A stretch of DNA of 64,000 nucleotides from Methylocystis sp. (GTDB lineage Bacteria > Pseudomonadota > Alphaproteobacteria > Rhizobiales > Beijerinckiaceae), in NCBI GenBank assembly GCA_022843405.1, contig JALHNQ010000011.1:1-64000 (forward strand). Reading direction: 5' to 3'. The notes under the pieces are model-generated. The model was not told where the DNA came from. It made no database searches and saw only the letters and a program-made list of their open reading frames with translations. Numbering within the stretch: the stretch's first letter is position 1; each line of letters begins with the position of its first letter. Shown one piece after another: positions 45,005 through 54,742 of the stretch. The translations under genes were made by a program, and so were the position numbers.

Positions 45005-45208
45005 ACGAGCGGGGCAAGGCGATCATGTCGGTCGCCAGAACAAGGCTAAGGTCTTGGTCCGCAGCATGCAGTGGCAAGTGAGGAATCCAATACGGATATC
45101 GACAATCGCATAAGCGGCGCCTTCGACGAGTCGATCTCGAATCGGTTCACGTGGCAGGCGTTTCCACGGAGGCGATGGATGACAGCGGCTTCATTGCCCG
45201 CCAAAAGG

Positions 45209-46003
45209 TCAGCGACTTCCACCACCGCCCCTCGACTGTGACTGGTTCAACCCAGCCTCACGCAGATAGATCGGTATCTTTCCTTCGAAGGCGTCGGCCG
45301 AGGTCTCGACGTGCGACAGCGGCCGCAGGACAATCCGCCACAGCACGCTGTCGGACCGGTCTAAGTCGACTACAATCAACCGTCCGCCCGGCCGAAGGAC
45401 ACGGCCAATTTCCTTGAGGCCGCTTCGCTTCACTTCGGCTGGCAGGTGATGGAGGACCAAGCTCAATAGTGCCGCGTCGAAGCTGGCTTCCTCGAAAGGA
45501 AGCTCTTCGACAGCAGCCAATTCGAAGGTCGCCCGACTTCCTTCCTGAGCGGCATTGCGGCGGGCGATCCCCATCATCCTCGGACCAGGATCGAAGCCGA
45601 TGACTCGACCCGAAGAGCCGACCGCCTCGGCGGCAAGACGGGTCCATACGCCAGTTCCGCAACCGGCATCGAGGACGCGCTCGCCGGCCTTTAGGGCAGC
45701 CACCTCGAGAATTTGCCTCCGGAAAGCGCGACCCAATCCGAGCAACGTGCATAAACGGTCGTAAAAGGGCGCGATCCACTCGATGGTCACGCCATCGGTT
45801 TCCGGCGCTAGCTCACTTCCGGCCTCCGGTTGGGACCAACTGAAAATCAAGCCCCATAATATGACGAGCGGACATCCAAGCAGCGCCGTAACGGCCAATG
45901 CATGCCACCAGGTGAGTCCGAAAGCGAGCAGAATGGTGACGGCGACCGCCAAGGATAGTATCGGGTAGAGCCAGGCGTGGTCACGTCTCGATGTTCTCCG
46001 CAT
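45209..46003 (-). CDS. Membrane-anchored class I methyltransferase
   Basis: A 264-aa protein with two N-terminal membrane helices (YPILSLAVAVTILLAFGLTWW; ALAVTALLGCPLVILWGLIFSW). The SAM-methyltransferase domain follows: VLDAGCGTGVWTRLAAEAVGSSGRVIGFDPGPRMM, LSLVLHHLPAEVK and VLRPGGRLIVVDL. The C-terminus (SRGGGGSR) is odd and may be frameshifted or truncated. It faces away from the D-LDH gene. Methyl acceptor unknown; ubiquinone- or lipid-type substrates are common for such anchored enzymes. Confidence 0.78.
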   Translation of the reverse strand: MRRTSRRDHAWLYPILSLAVAVTILLAFGLTWWHALAVTALLGCPLVILWGLIFSWSQPEAGSELAPETDGVTIEWIAPFYDRLCTLLGLGRAFRRQILEVAALKAGERVLDAGCGTGVWTRLAAEAVGSSGRVIGFDPGPRMMGIARRNAAQEGSRATFELAAVEELPFEEASFDAALLSLVLHHLPAEVKRSGLKEIGRVLRPGGRLIVVDLDRSDSVLWRIVLRPLSHVETSADAFEGKIPIYLREAGLNQSQSRGGGGSR

Positions 46004-46337
46004 GTCGTTCGTCCCATCAAGTTTTGAAAACCTGCTCCAGTTTCAGCGGCCCGATCTCGCTATCATACAAAAGGGGCTTAATGAATGCCGGCAGCGACGA
46101 TCGGGTTCCGGGACGATCGGGGCTACACGCCCACACGCGGCAGCCTGGCTTATCGATGGCTTTCATGGCTGTGCTCTCTAGCTTGTGTCGAACCGGCCAT
46201 CCGTTCCAGACGGGACGTTGGCGATCAGTCAAATTTCACCCGATCCGGCGAGCGGAAGTAGAAAAAATGGTCCTCGCACTTGGACTGCACCGCTATGATC
46301 GAGTGCCCTACCGCACGTTTCAAAGCCGCAGCGCTAA

Positions 46338-46637
46338 CACCTGACGCATATCGGCAAGCTATATAACATCGCCGCCGGTCTGAATGCGCAGCGTCTGATA
46401 GAGGACGTGGCGGACATTGCCGAAGCTCAATGCCTGATCGTTAGCCAAATAGACAGTCCTGTGGATCAGCCTCAGGCGATCGAGGTCTCCGTGCGCGGTT
46501 CCGGTCGGGCGAGCGAGTTGGGGAACGAGATCACGGCGACTGTTGCGGATGAGCTTTCCCGTCTCGAATCCGTCACCGAGGAGCTAACCAGGGGCGCCTT
46601 GGCGGTCGGGCGCTGGCCGCTGCGGCAAGACCGCTGA
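46338..46637 (+). pseudogene. 3' fragment of an archaeal-type methionine adenosyltransferase
   Basis: The open frame HLTHIGKLYNIAAGLNAQRLIEDVADIAEAQCLIVSQIDSPVDQP... followed by NEITATVADELSRL matches the C-terminal part of the archaeal MAT (PF01941-type) family, which makes SAM from methionine and ATP. It begins right after an in-frame TAA, with no start codon or upstream domains. 46080-46140 may contain a further scrambled piece (GSDDRVPGRSG). Length would be about 400 in an intact gene. The rest of 46004-46337 has no supportable gene. Confidence 0.55.
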
Positions 46638-46694
46638 CGCTCCACGGCGCGGCGCCTATTCAGGCGTCTTGACACCCCCCGCGAGCTTGCGACA

Positions 46695-48164
46695 TCAGCA
46701 CGCCATCAAACGGCGGGCCGCTCTCCTGCTCGCAACCGCAGCGACAAAAGCAGCATAGCTCCAGGCTAGGTTCGTTGCGGACGTTTGCGCGCCAGTCGTC
46801 TGATCGAATTGCTCGGACAATTCTCCCGAGGCCGGCGTATGCGTTCGCACCATGGCCATGAACATATCGCCGCGATCGAGAAATGCTTCGAAGAGCCTCT
46901 CTCTGAACGGTGGTTCGACCGACGCAGCCGCGAGCGCCACGGGCGGCATGGCGAGCATATAGGCCAAAATAGTCCGGTTTTGTTGCGAAACCGGAATCAT
47001 TGCCCCTCTGCCGATTGCTTCCGCGAAGCGAAAGTAAAATTGTGCCGCTCCGAGCGTTGAAAAATAATAGGCTCCGCCGCTGTAATATGAATCGCCGGCA
47101 TAGCGTCCCATCGCAGGAGCGCAATCTGACGCACGCTCCTGGTTGATCCGATATTCTTTTGCAAAAAGCTGCTTGAGCCGCGCCAGCGTGGCAAGCGCCT
47201 TCGGATCGAGGACGCTGTGAGGCCCCTCCGCCCGCGCCGCATGAATCACGCCAAGAGGCACGGCCATGTCGAGCAGCCTCCCAGGCTCGGCGTTCTGCCT
47301 ATTCGCCGCGTTGGCGAAGCGGCAGACATAAACGCCTTCATCCGGATCAAAATGGGCGTCGAGACGCTGACGGATTTCTTGCGCAGCCGCGCGATAGGCT
47401 TGCGCACGCGTCACGTCGCCAGCCGCCTCCATCCATGCCGACCCATCGGCAAGCGCCGCATATTGCACGAGGCGCGTGTGATAATGATGACCCGCAACTT
47501 CTTCCCAAAGATCGAAACAGGGCTCTCGCCAATGCTGAAGCGTATAGTCGAGATCGAATTGGAGCAACGTTGTTACCGACGCCTGGTCTATGCGATCACG
47601 AAACGCGTCAAGCAGGAAAAAGCGCAAGACGGCGAGTGCGCGCAACGCTGGTCCATCATTTTGCGGACGGGCCCAATTGAGAATGTCGAGCGTCCCGTCC
47701 GCATTGTAACGCGCTTCGCCGAGGACGCGGTCACCATAGACTTGGCTAAGATCACGGTCGCTGCGCGCGTGAGGGAGGTAAGCCGGATCAATCGCTTGGC
47801 GATAATCGCCACGACGCAAAAAAGCGCGGCCATCGAGTTGACAAAGACCAAGGCTGAAATTGACAAAATCGACGAGATAACGGGTCGCATCCGATCCCAG
47901 CGTCTGCTCCGCGAGCAATACGCGTAAAGCGTCAATGACAATCGCTGAATCGCGCACCCAATGGAAAAAATAGTCCGGATTTGGATCGTAAGAAGCGAAC
48001 TCGGGAGACGCCAGGACGGACCCAGGCGCTGGCCGAATGGTCTGCCCAAAATGGCGGCGAACTTTGACGAGTTCGGTTGCTGAAACCGCCCTGAGCATGG
48101 CGGCGGCGGAGAGCAGATATTGCCGCTCCATCCATTCCAAAAGCGTGCCCGCATTGTCGCTCAT
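46695..48164 (-). CDS. GH15 glucoamylase-type glucosidase
   Basis: A 489-aa glycoside hydrolase family 15 enzyme that releases glucose from alpha-glucan ends by inversion. Visible: DPNPDYFFHWVRDSAIVIDAL (substrate site), NADGTLDILNWARPQNDGPALRALAVL with the catalytic acid region downstream (CFDLWEEVAGHHYHTRLVQ), and the second carboxylate in SGELSEQFDQTTGAQTSATNLAWSYAAF. No signal peptide, so probably cytoplasmic, acting on glycogen or maltodextrin. It is followed 44 bases upstream in the genome by the GH144-like gene in the same direction. Confidence 0.88.
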   Translation of the reverse strand: MSDNAGTLLEWMERQYLLSAAAMLRAVSATELVKVRRHFGQTIRPAPGSVLASPEFASYDPNPDYFFHWVRDSAIVIDALRVLLAEQTLGSDATRYLVDFVNFSLGLCQLDGRAFLRRGDYRQAIDPAYLPHARSDRDLSQVYGDRVLGEARYNADGTLDILNWARPQNDGPALRALAVLRFFLLDAFRDRIDQASVTTLLQFDLDYTLQHWREPCFDLWEEVAGHHYHTRLVQYAALADGSAWMEAAGDVTRAQAYRAAAQEIRQRLDAHFDPDEGVYVCRFANAANRQNAEPGRLLDMAVPLGVIHAARAEGPHSVLDPKALATLARLKQLFAKEYRINQERASDCAPAMGRYAGDSYYSGGAYYFSTLGAAQFYFRFAEAIGRGAMIPVSQQNRTILAYMLAMPPVALAAASVEPPFRERLFEAFLDRGDMFMAMVRTHTPASGELSEQFDQTTGAQTSATNLAWSYAAFVAAVASRRAARRLMAC

Positions 48165-48208
48165 CGCATTTTCTTTGACCGCTGGCTTTTACAGCTACCT
48201 GCGGGGTC

Positions 48209-49618
48209 CTATTTGAGATGCGGGCTTTGAAATCCGAGGCGACGCAATCCGACCTGCACATCGGGATCCTTCATGAAAAGATCCCACAACAGACCCGTGC
48301 GGTGATTTTCGATCATCGCGACGATAGGTCCCTGGTCGATTGCAAGATAGGTATGGGAGAACCAATCGGCGTCCTCGCTGAACGCATCGGTAAAACCAAA
48401 ACGACCCCAAAGCCTGTCGCCGAGCTTATCGTAAAAATGCCGCATGGCGCGAAGCGCCGCTTCCGGCGCATATGGGAAACTCGACAATGCCGCGGTCGGC
48501 GCAATCACGCCATTGTCTTCATCTGGCGCATGCCGCTTGCAACATTGCACGCTGACGTGCCCGCTCCCGCACGCACGAGCGCATTTATCGTCTCCCGGCG
48601 CGTGCACGTAGTACCCCCCCGGATCGTCGCTCGCCGTGAGGCCCCAGCAGGATGGTCCATAACCCTTGTGATTCCCGGGATTGCGGACGCAATGTTCAAT
48701 ATTGATCCGCACATGATGCGTATTCTGTCGCAAGTAGTTGGCGTAGACATCCTCGAGCCCACGCGGATCGAGGCCGCAGAAGGAATAATGGCAAAAGAAT
48801 AAGGGCCCGCCATAAGGAGGGCCGAGCGGCAATTCGATGTCGTAATAAAAATGGCCGTTCAAAAAGCTCCGGCTCTGCGCCCAGCCGTCGTGATAGACTG
48901 ACGAGTCGATTGGATAGCGCGGCGAGGCGGCCGCAAGGACATAAGTCAATAGGCATTCGTTCCAGCCGCGGATTTCATGAGCAAGGCTGAAGCCGTTATT
49001 GGGGCTCCAATGCCAAGTCAGTACGCTATGTCCTTCGCGAACGTGCCAGTTCCATTCCACATCGAGCCACAGGCAAGTGATCCGATCGCGCAGGCTTTTC
49101 TCGGCGGACGTATCGCGATCGAAATATTGTCGCGCGCACAACAGGCCCTGAAACAAAAGCGCGGTCTCGACGATATCGCCGCCGTCGTCTTTCCGACTGA
49201 AGGGTATGGTCGCGCCGCCGGCGCCGCCGCAGCTGTAGCACGACACTCCGGCTCGGGGCGCGCAACAGGCGCCGGTTCGGCCATTCATGAAGTGCGGAAA
49301 ATGACCGTGATAACAGGGCGCGCGTTCCAGGAGATTGAGCATGAGCGCAAGACGCGTCAGAGCTTCATCCCGAGTGAGCCATCCCCTTTCCGTCGCGGCG
49401 ATGATGGCCATGACGCCAAAGCCGGAACCTCCGATCGCGACGCAATCATCCTGTGGCTCTTCAAGGAGGCTGATGTGATCACGCGCAAGGCCGCTCGCGG
49501 GATGCGCGCCCTCCCAAAAATAGAGGAACGTTTGCCGCTGCACGAGATCAAGCAGCGCCTCATCCGATAAGACCGGCCTTTGTTGGGGGATGATCCGGTT
49601 GTTTTGAGCGATTGTCAT
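48209..49618 (-). CDS. GH144-like glucanase (glycoamylase PF10091) with Cys-rich inserts
   Basis: A 469-aa protein matching the PF10091 glycoamylase family, whose studied members are endo-beta-1,2-glucanases (GH144). Core motifs: QRQTFLYFWEGAHPASGLARD, CVAIGGSGFGVMAIIAATERGW, GGDIVETALLFQGLL, WLDVEWNWH, GPSCWGLTASDDPGGY and NGVIAPTAALSSFPYAPE. Two insertions rich in cysteine, CCAPRAGVSCYSCGG and CARACGSGHVSVQCC, interrupt blocks that are contiguous in relatives I recall. No signal peptide is obvious. It is probably co-transcribed with the GH15 gene. Confidence 0.82.
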   Translation of the reverse strand: MTIAQNNRIIPQQRPVLSDEALLDLVQRQTFLYFWEGAHPASGLARDHISLLEEPQDDCVAIGGSGFGVMAIIAATERGWLTRDEALTRLALMLNLLERAPCYHGHFPHFMNGRTGACCAPRAGVSCYSCGGAGGATIPFSRKDDGGDIVETALLFQGLLCARQYFDRDTSAEKSLRDRITCLWLDVEWNWHVREGHSVLTWHWSPNNGFSLAHEIRGWNECLLTYVLAAASPRYPIDSSVYHDGWAQSRSFLNGHFYYDIELPLGPPYGGPLFFCHYSFCGLDPRGLEDVYANYLRQNTHHVRINIEHCVRNPGNHKGYGPSCWGLTASDDPGGYYVHAPGDDKCARACGSGHVSVQCCKRHAPDEDNGVIAPTAALSSFPYAPEAALRAMRHFYDKLGDRLWGRFGFTDAFSEDADWFSHTYLAIDQGPIVAMIENHRTGLLWDLFMKDPDVQVGLRRLGFQSPHLK

Positions 49619-49660
49619 CGGCTAACGATCCTACGGAGCATGGACGCCATGCGGGTTTAT

Positions 49661-51487
49661 TTATTGTCTATCTGCAAGGATGGCCCTCCGCCTTCGGGCT
49701 TCTGGATCACATGGCAAGCAGGGAGCCCTTAGTCGCTGACCTTGAGGATTCATGGTCAAGTAAAGAACACGCGTATAGAACTCGTCCTTAGCCTGCGGTC
49801 CGCTGATGTGAACGAGGGTTGTTGCCGCCCAATCCTGCTCGAAGATGTCGAAAAGCGTTTTGCGCGCCTGCGGAGCAAGTGACTCGATCGCCTCATCGAC
49901 AAAGACCCAACGCGGCTTGTGAAGCAAAACGCGCGCGAAAGCGAGACCTTGTTGTTCCGGCTCGCTCAGTTCCCTGTCCCATCGCGCGATACGATCGAGC
50001 CAGCGCGATAGATGTGACAGGCCCATTTTCGTTAAAGCTGCGATGAACTCCTGATCCGAGAAGCTGCGTGGCGGAGCCGGATACGAGAGAGCGTCGCGCA
50101 GAGCGCCATCAGGTATATAAGGTCGCTTGGGCATGAACATGACGCTCTGCGCCGGCGGCAGGCAGATCCTGCCGCTTCCCCATGGCCATAAGCCCGCCAT
50201 CGCGCAGAAAAGAGTCGTTTTTCCTGAACCGGGCTCGCCGACGATCAAGACGCGGTCTCCCGGCATGATCTCGACATGCGGTTCATTCAAACTGGTGCAC
50301 CCCGAAGGAGAAATGACGCCAAAGTCATCCAGGCGGAGCTTGTCATCCGATGTCGTAACGAGTTCGATACGGCTCGCCTCGTCACCGAGCTTGTCCATTT
50401 CGATCAATGCCTGGCGAAAGCCGCCGACACGAAAGAGCGTCGCGCGCCAATCCGCAATCACGCCGAAATTATCGACGAACCACCGCAGCGACTGCTGTAC
50501 TTGATTGAACGCGCCAACGGCCATGAGCAACCCACCAAAAGAAAGATCCCCGGCGAAGTAAGCGGGCGCTGCTACGATGATCGGCGCGACGATCGTGAAC
50601 CATCCATAGCCGGCCGTGATCCAAGTCAGGCCCGTCGTTGCGCCGACGAGCCGACGCAAAATGAGGAGAAGGCGATCAAGCTCTCGATGCAGCCTATCGC
50701 TCGCTTCTGCCTCGCCGCGGTAGACGGCGATCGCATCGCTATGCTCATTGACGTGAACGAGGGCGAAGCGCAGATCGGACTCACGGGCATAACGTTCGCC
50801 GTTCAGGGCGATCAGCGGTCGGCCTACGCGCCAACTCGCCCAAGATCCCGCGCCCGCATAGAGAAGCGCGCACCAGACCATATAACCGGGGATAGCAAAG
50901 CTTTTTCCTTGGAACTCGAACACCACGCCCGCCGACAGAATCCACAGGACGCCGATGAAGCTCGCTAAGAGAAGCGTCGCTTGGACGAGCCCGACGCCCA
51001 GATCAGTGGAGAGTTCGGCTAGATGCTGGGCGTCCGCATGGATGCGCTGGTCCGGATTCTCTCCAACTTCCTTAGCGCCGGCGAGGAGAAAGGCGCGTTT
51101 GGGCGCGAGCCATTGCGCGAAAAGGTCCCGTGTCAGCGCTTCGCGCAATTTCATCTTCGTCATCTGGTTGAGCCAAGTCTGGGCCACGTTCAGAATCAAC
51201 AGAGCGCCTGCGATATAGACGAAAACGATAAGTTGGGAGCCGAAGGCCGGAAGATCTTTGCGGGAAAGCGCATCGTAAAACGGTTGGTTCCAGGCGTTGA
51301 GCCTGATCTGTCCATAAGCGGTCGCAGCGACGACGACCACGAGACCAACGCCGAGCCAAAGCAGCATCGCGCGGTCGCGCGAAATGTAGAACGCCTCCAA
51401 AAGCATTTTCAGTTGCGGCGCGAATTCGTCGCCTCCCGTTCGCCGTTCGGCGACGGCTTCACACGTCGTGTTGGCCCGCTCCACCAT
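49661..51487 (-). CDS. ABC transporter of the SbmA/BacA-YddA type, permease-ATPase
   Basis: A 608-aa protein with an N-terminal ABC_membrane_2 domain (NAWNQPFYDALSRKD, six helices, residues about 30-330) fused to an ATPase. Walker A is VGEPGSGKTTL and Walker B RWVFVDEAIESL. The signature is LSEPEQQ instead of the usual LSGGEQQ, a notable change. Relatives (YddA, Rv1819c, BacA-like) import cobalamin, peptides or very-long-chain fatty acids. I start at 51487, where the family N-terminus begins; the track adds 50 residues. It lies between two glycoside hydrolase genes, but a sugar substrate is not implied. Confidence 0.85.
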   Translation of the reverse strand: MVERANTTCEAVAERRTGGDEFAPQLKMLLEAFYISRDRAMLLWLGVGLVVVVAATAYGQIRLNAWNQPFYDALSRKDLPAFGSQLIVFVYIAGALLILNVAQTWLNQMTKMKLREALTRDLFAQWLAPKRAFLLAGAKEVGENPDQRIHADAQHLAELSTDLGVGLVQATLLLASFIGVLWILSAGVVFEFQGKSFAIPGYMVWCALLYAGAGSWASWRVGRPLIALNGERYARESDLRFALVHVNEHSDAIAVYRGEAEASDRLHRELDRLLLILRRLVGATTGLTWITAGYGWFTIVAPIIVAAPAYFAGDLSFGGLLMAVGAFNQVQQSLRWFVDNFGVIADWRATLFRVGGFRQALIEMDKLGDEASRIELVTTSDDKLRLDDFGVISPSGCTSLNEPHVEIMPGDRVLIVGEPGSGKTTLFCAMAGLWPWGSGRICLPPAQSVMFMPKRPYIPDGALRDALSYPAPPRSFSDQEFIAALTKMGLSHLSRWLDRIARWDRELSEPEQQGLAFARVLLHKPRWVFVDEAIESLAPQARKTLFDIFEQDWAATTLVHISGPQAKDEFYTRVLYLTMNPQGQRLRAPCLPCDPEARRRRAILADRQ

Positions 51488-51826
51488 CAAATCTCGACCC
51501 TTTTTGTTGAACTGGATTATAGCATCACTTGCATCCTTGATCGGCAAGATCGATCGCGGGAGGTCATCTCCTGACCGGATGAGCCATGCCGTCAGGGAAT
51601 CTGGCGCTTGGCGCCTTTGGCGGGATACGAATCTCAAGCTTGGCTGGACGCGACCTAGAGCTGAGTTGTTTCTGATCTCGCGGAATCGCGTCGCGACGAC
51701 CTCATCGTGAAAATCGGCTATGCTCCCATGAAATATGCCGCGGATTTAGTCATCAAGACGGGTCCTTCCATGCTTCCGCCGCGATGGTGGCCGCTCTGGA
51801 AGACGTCATTTTATTCGAACGCCACG

Positions 51827-53962
51827 ATGAACCTCATCGATTCGCTTCTTACAGCTATGACACTCGAAGAAAAAATTGGCCAACTCAACATGGCGGCGAC
51901 TGGATATGCCATTACCGGGCCGATCCTCGGCGACGAAGTGGCCGAAAACATTCGCGCGGGGCGCGTCGGCGGCCTCTTGAACCTCTGGGGTCGGGAGGCG
52001 ATTGCGGGCCTTCAGAAGCTTGCAGTCAAGGAGAGTAAGCTCGCGATTCCGCTACTTTTTGGCCTCGACGTGCTTCATGGACATAAGACTATCTTTCCTA
52101 TTCCGCTGGCCGAAGCAGGCTTGTTCGACCCTCTCCTATGGGAGCGCACGGCGCGCGCGGCAGCCATTGAGGCGGCAGGCGACGGAATTACGTTGACTTT
52201 TGCTCCCATGCTCGACATCGCGCGTGATCCGCGTTGGGGACGGATCGCTGAAGGCCCCGGCGAGGATCCTCTAGTCGGCGCACGATTCGCCGAAGCGAAA
52301 ATCCGCGGTTTTCAGGGGCCGGACTTAGCCGCGGGAACTTCAGTCGCCGCGACCGCCAAACATTTTTGCGCGGGCGGCGCCGCCACGGCAGGACGCGACT
52401 ATGCAGCGGTCGATATTTCCGAACGCACCCTAATCGAGGTCTACCTACCCCCATTTCGAGCGGCAGTCGCCGCCGGCTGCGCCGCCATCATGCCTGCCTT
52501 TAATAGCGTGGCCGGCGTTCCCATGACCGCGCATGCCGCTCTCCTGCGCGACTATCTGCGACGCAAACTCGGTTTCGAGGGGCTCATCATCAGCGATTAC
52601 AATGCGATCACGGAATTGATGCAACATGGCGTCGCCGCCGATCTCACCGAGGCGGCGGCGCTCTCGCTAAAAGCGGGCGTCGACATGGACATGATGAGCG
52701 GCGCCTATGTTCGCTGTCTTCCTGACGCCCTTGCGCGCGGGCTCGTCGCTCAGGAAGACGTTGACGCCGCCGTACGTCGCGTCCTCAAGCTCAAGCAAAA
52801 CCTCGGCCTATTTGACGATCCCTGCCGACGCGTCGCTCCAGCCGAATATTTGGCGGAAGCGCAAAGGGAGCTGGCGTTGGATGTGGCTCGACGCGCGATC
52901 ACGCTTCTCTCCAATCGCGATATTTTGCCGCTTCCCGCCAATCTGCGCCGCATCGCCGTCATTGGTCCACTCGCCGACGCCCGCGCCGAGATGCTAGGTC
53001 CCTGGTCAGCGGCCGGAAGCCCGGACAATTGCGTAACAATCCTTGACGGTTTGAAAGCCGCTCTGCCGTATTGCGAGATTGCTTTCAACGCGGGCGTGAG
53101 CATTGACGGTGTTGACAAGGGCGGGATCGAACCGGCCCGCGCCTTGACCGCTGACGCGGACGTTGTTGTCCTCTGTCTTGGAGAAGCCGCAGGCATGAGC
53201 GGCGAGGCGGCAAGTCGGGCGGCGCCAGGTCTGCCAGGCCGCCAGCGCGAACTCGCCGAAGCGGTTCTGGCGACCGGCGCTCCGGTTGTCGCCCTTCTCT
53301 CCTCGGGCCGCCCGCTGATGGTGACATGGCTTGTGGAACGGGCGCAAGCAGTGCTCGCCACGTGGTTTCTCGGCGATATGGCGGGAAATGCGATCGCTGA
53401 AGTACTAACCGGGCGTTTCAACCCGACCGGGCGGCTGCCTGTCACGTGGCCGCGCGAAATCGGCCAGATCCCGATCTTTTACGCGGCGCAGTCTTCGGGC
53501 CGGCCCGCTGATGCTGGTCATCGTTTCACCAGCAGATATCTCGACGTTCCCGTAGAGCCGCTTTTTCCCTTCGGACATGGGCTCTCCTTCTGCAAAGTCA
53601 AATTGGAAAATCTTCGTGCAATCCCGAAAGAATTCAACTTGAAGGATCAAATCGAAGTCGAAATCGACGCTGTCAACGAGGGGCAGCTTACGACAGAAGA
53701 AACAATATTTCTGTTTGTTCACGACCTCGTGGCAAGCGTGACGCGTCCACTCTTGGAATTGAAAGCCTGGGAGAAAGTCGCATTGGCGCCCGGCCAAACC
53801 AAGACCGTCGGTTTTAAGCTTGCGGCCGAGTGCTTTTGCTTTCCCGACGAGAATTTCAAGCCGGTTGTGGAATCGGGCGCTTTCGACATCCTAGTCGGCC
53901 TCAATGCCGATCAAAAGTCAATGTTCACAACCCGCTTGGTTTTCGTTGGCGGCGGTGCTTAG
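51827..53962 (+). CDS. bglX: GH3 beta-glucosidase
   Basis: A protein of about 711 aa of the BglX-type GH3 family, cleaving terminal beta-glucosides with retention. N-terminal barrel: MTLEEKIGQLNM, LFGLDVLHGHKTIFPIPL, APMLDIARDPRWGRIAEGPGEDP, and the nucleophile Asp in GLIISDYNAITELM. Then the alpha/beta sandwich (ALTADADVVVLCLGEAAGMSGE) and a fibronectin-III-like C-terminal domain (ELKAWEKVALAPGQTKTVGF). The track start at 51707 adds 40 residues; no clear ribosome site favours either. No export signal. With the GH144-like enzyme it could degrade beta-1,2-glucans to glucose. Confidence 0.9.
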   Translation: MNLIDSLLTAMTLEEKIGQLNMAATGYAITGPILGDEVAENIRAGRVGGLLNLWGREAIAGLQKLAVKESKLAIPLLFGLDVLHGHKTIFPIPLAEAGLFDPLLWERTARAAAIEAAGDGITLTFAPMLDIARDPRWGRIAEGPGEDPLVGARFAEAKIRGFQGPDLAAGTSVAATAKHFCAGGAATAGRDYAAVDISERTLIEVYLPPFRAAVAAGCAAIMPAFNSVAGVPMTAHAALLRDYLRRKLGFEGLIISDYNAITELMQHGVAADLTEAAALSLKAGVDMDMMSGAYVRCLPDALARGLVAQEDVDAAVRRVLKLKQNLGLFDDPCRRVAPAEYLAEAQRELALDVARRAITLLSNRDILPLPANLRRIAVIGPLADARAEMLGPWSAAGSPDNCVTILDGLKAALPYCEIAFNAGVSIDGVDKGGIEPARALTADADVVVLCLGEAAGMSGEAASRAAPGLPGRQRELAEAVLATGAPVVALLSSGRPLMVTWLVERAQAVLATWFLGDMAGNAIAEVLTGRFNPTGRLPVTWPREIGQIPIFYAAQSSGRPADAGHRFTSRYLDVPVEPLFPFGHGLSFCKVKLENLRAIPKEFNLKDQIEVEIDAVNEGQLTTEETIFLFVHDLVASVTRPLLELKAWEKVALAPGQTKTVGFKLAAECFCFPDENFKPVVESGAFDILVGLNADQKSMFTTRLVFVGGGA

Positions 53963-54133
53963 CGAGAGCAATTGTCGTCTTCGAGATGCCCCGCGACGAT
54001 ATCTTACTCTGGAAACCTCCTTCCGAGAGTGGGTTGCGACACCCAATCCTCTCAACCGGAATAATTCCCGATTGCGAATACTCGTCATGGCATTTCTATT
54101 GCGAATATTTCGCGAGAGGGAGAACTAATGCCT

Positions 54134-54324
54134 TGATGGAATGGAATAACTGGGACGCTCCTGAGAACGACGACCTTGTCTACGTGCGCGCCGAGGATCA
54201 GCGCGGTCAATATGAGGTTCCGTTCCCGGTCGTTTTTCGCGACGAACGTTGGTGGAATGTGGAATGCTCACACTGGCGAAAAAACTCGACATCTATGTCG
54301 CGGCAGGGCCGCCCTAGCGAATAG
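54134..54324 (+). CDS. Small hypothetical, probably frameshifted at 3' end
   Basis: MEWNNWDAPENDDLVYVRAEDQ... EVPFPVVFRDERWWNVE is a coherent small domain with an acidic N-terminus and a strand-rich centre. After WNVE the frame degenerates, while another frame offers KLDIYVAAGPP-stop, suggesting indels in GGCGAAAAAACTCG. Family not named. Upstream 53963-54133 has only weak reading frames. Confidence 0.35.
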
Positions 54325-54742
54325 TACGACGCTTCACACAACATCTTTCTTGGGCCGAACTTCATTGGCTCGCCGACTTAATCGGCCAGCCGCACGATCT
54401 GAAGCCGCGTTACAGTATCGCGACAATGACCAGGAAAGAAGTCGCTCGGCTTGCTGGTGCTGCCCGATGACCTTGCCGAAGCTATTGGATGCCCATGGCC
54501 CCGGTGTTGAGCCCGACGGCCTCTTTCTGCGCGCCCAGAAGCTGGTCCGCTCGCCGCAGGCGCACGCGGAGCTCAAGACCTCCTGCCGCCGCGCTTGACA
54601 AAGCGCCGTTCAATCCAACTTACCCCGCAATCTCGGTGCGATCTCAACGCCGCGGTGGTGACACCGAGCAGGGATTTATGGCCCTCGGGATCTCGTTTGG
54701 CAGGAGGAGCAGATGTCCTCGAACCGCATCAAAAGTCTGGCC
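54325..54742. other. Gene-free stretch
   Basis: About 420 bases with no supportable gene; all frames contain stops or low-complexity Ala/Arg runs. It may include decayed sequence from the truncated GH94-like gene to its right, but I could not align it by eye. Confidence 0.35.
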
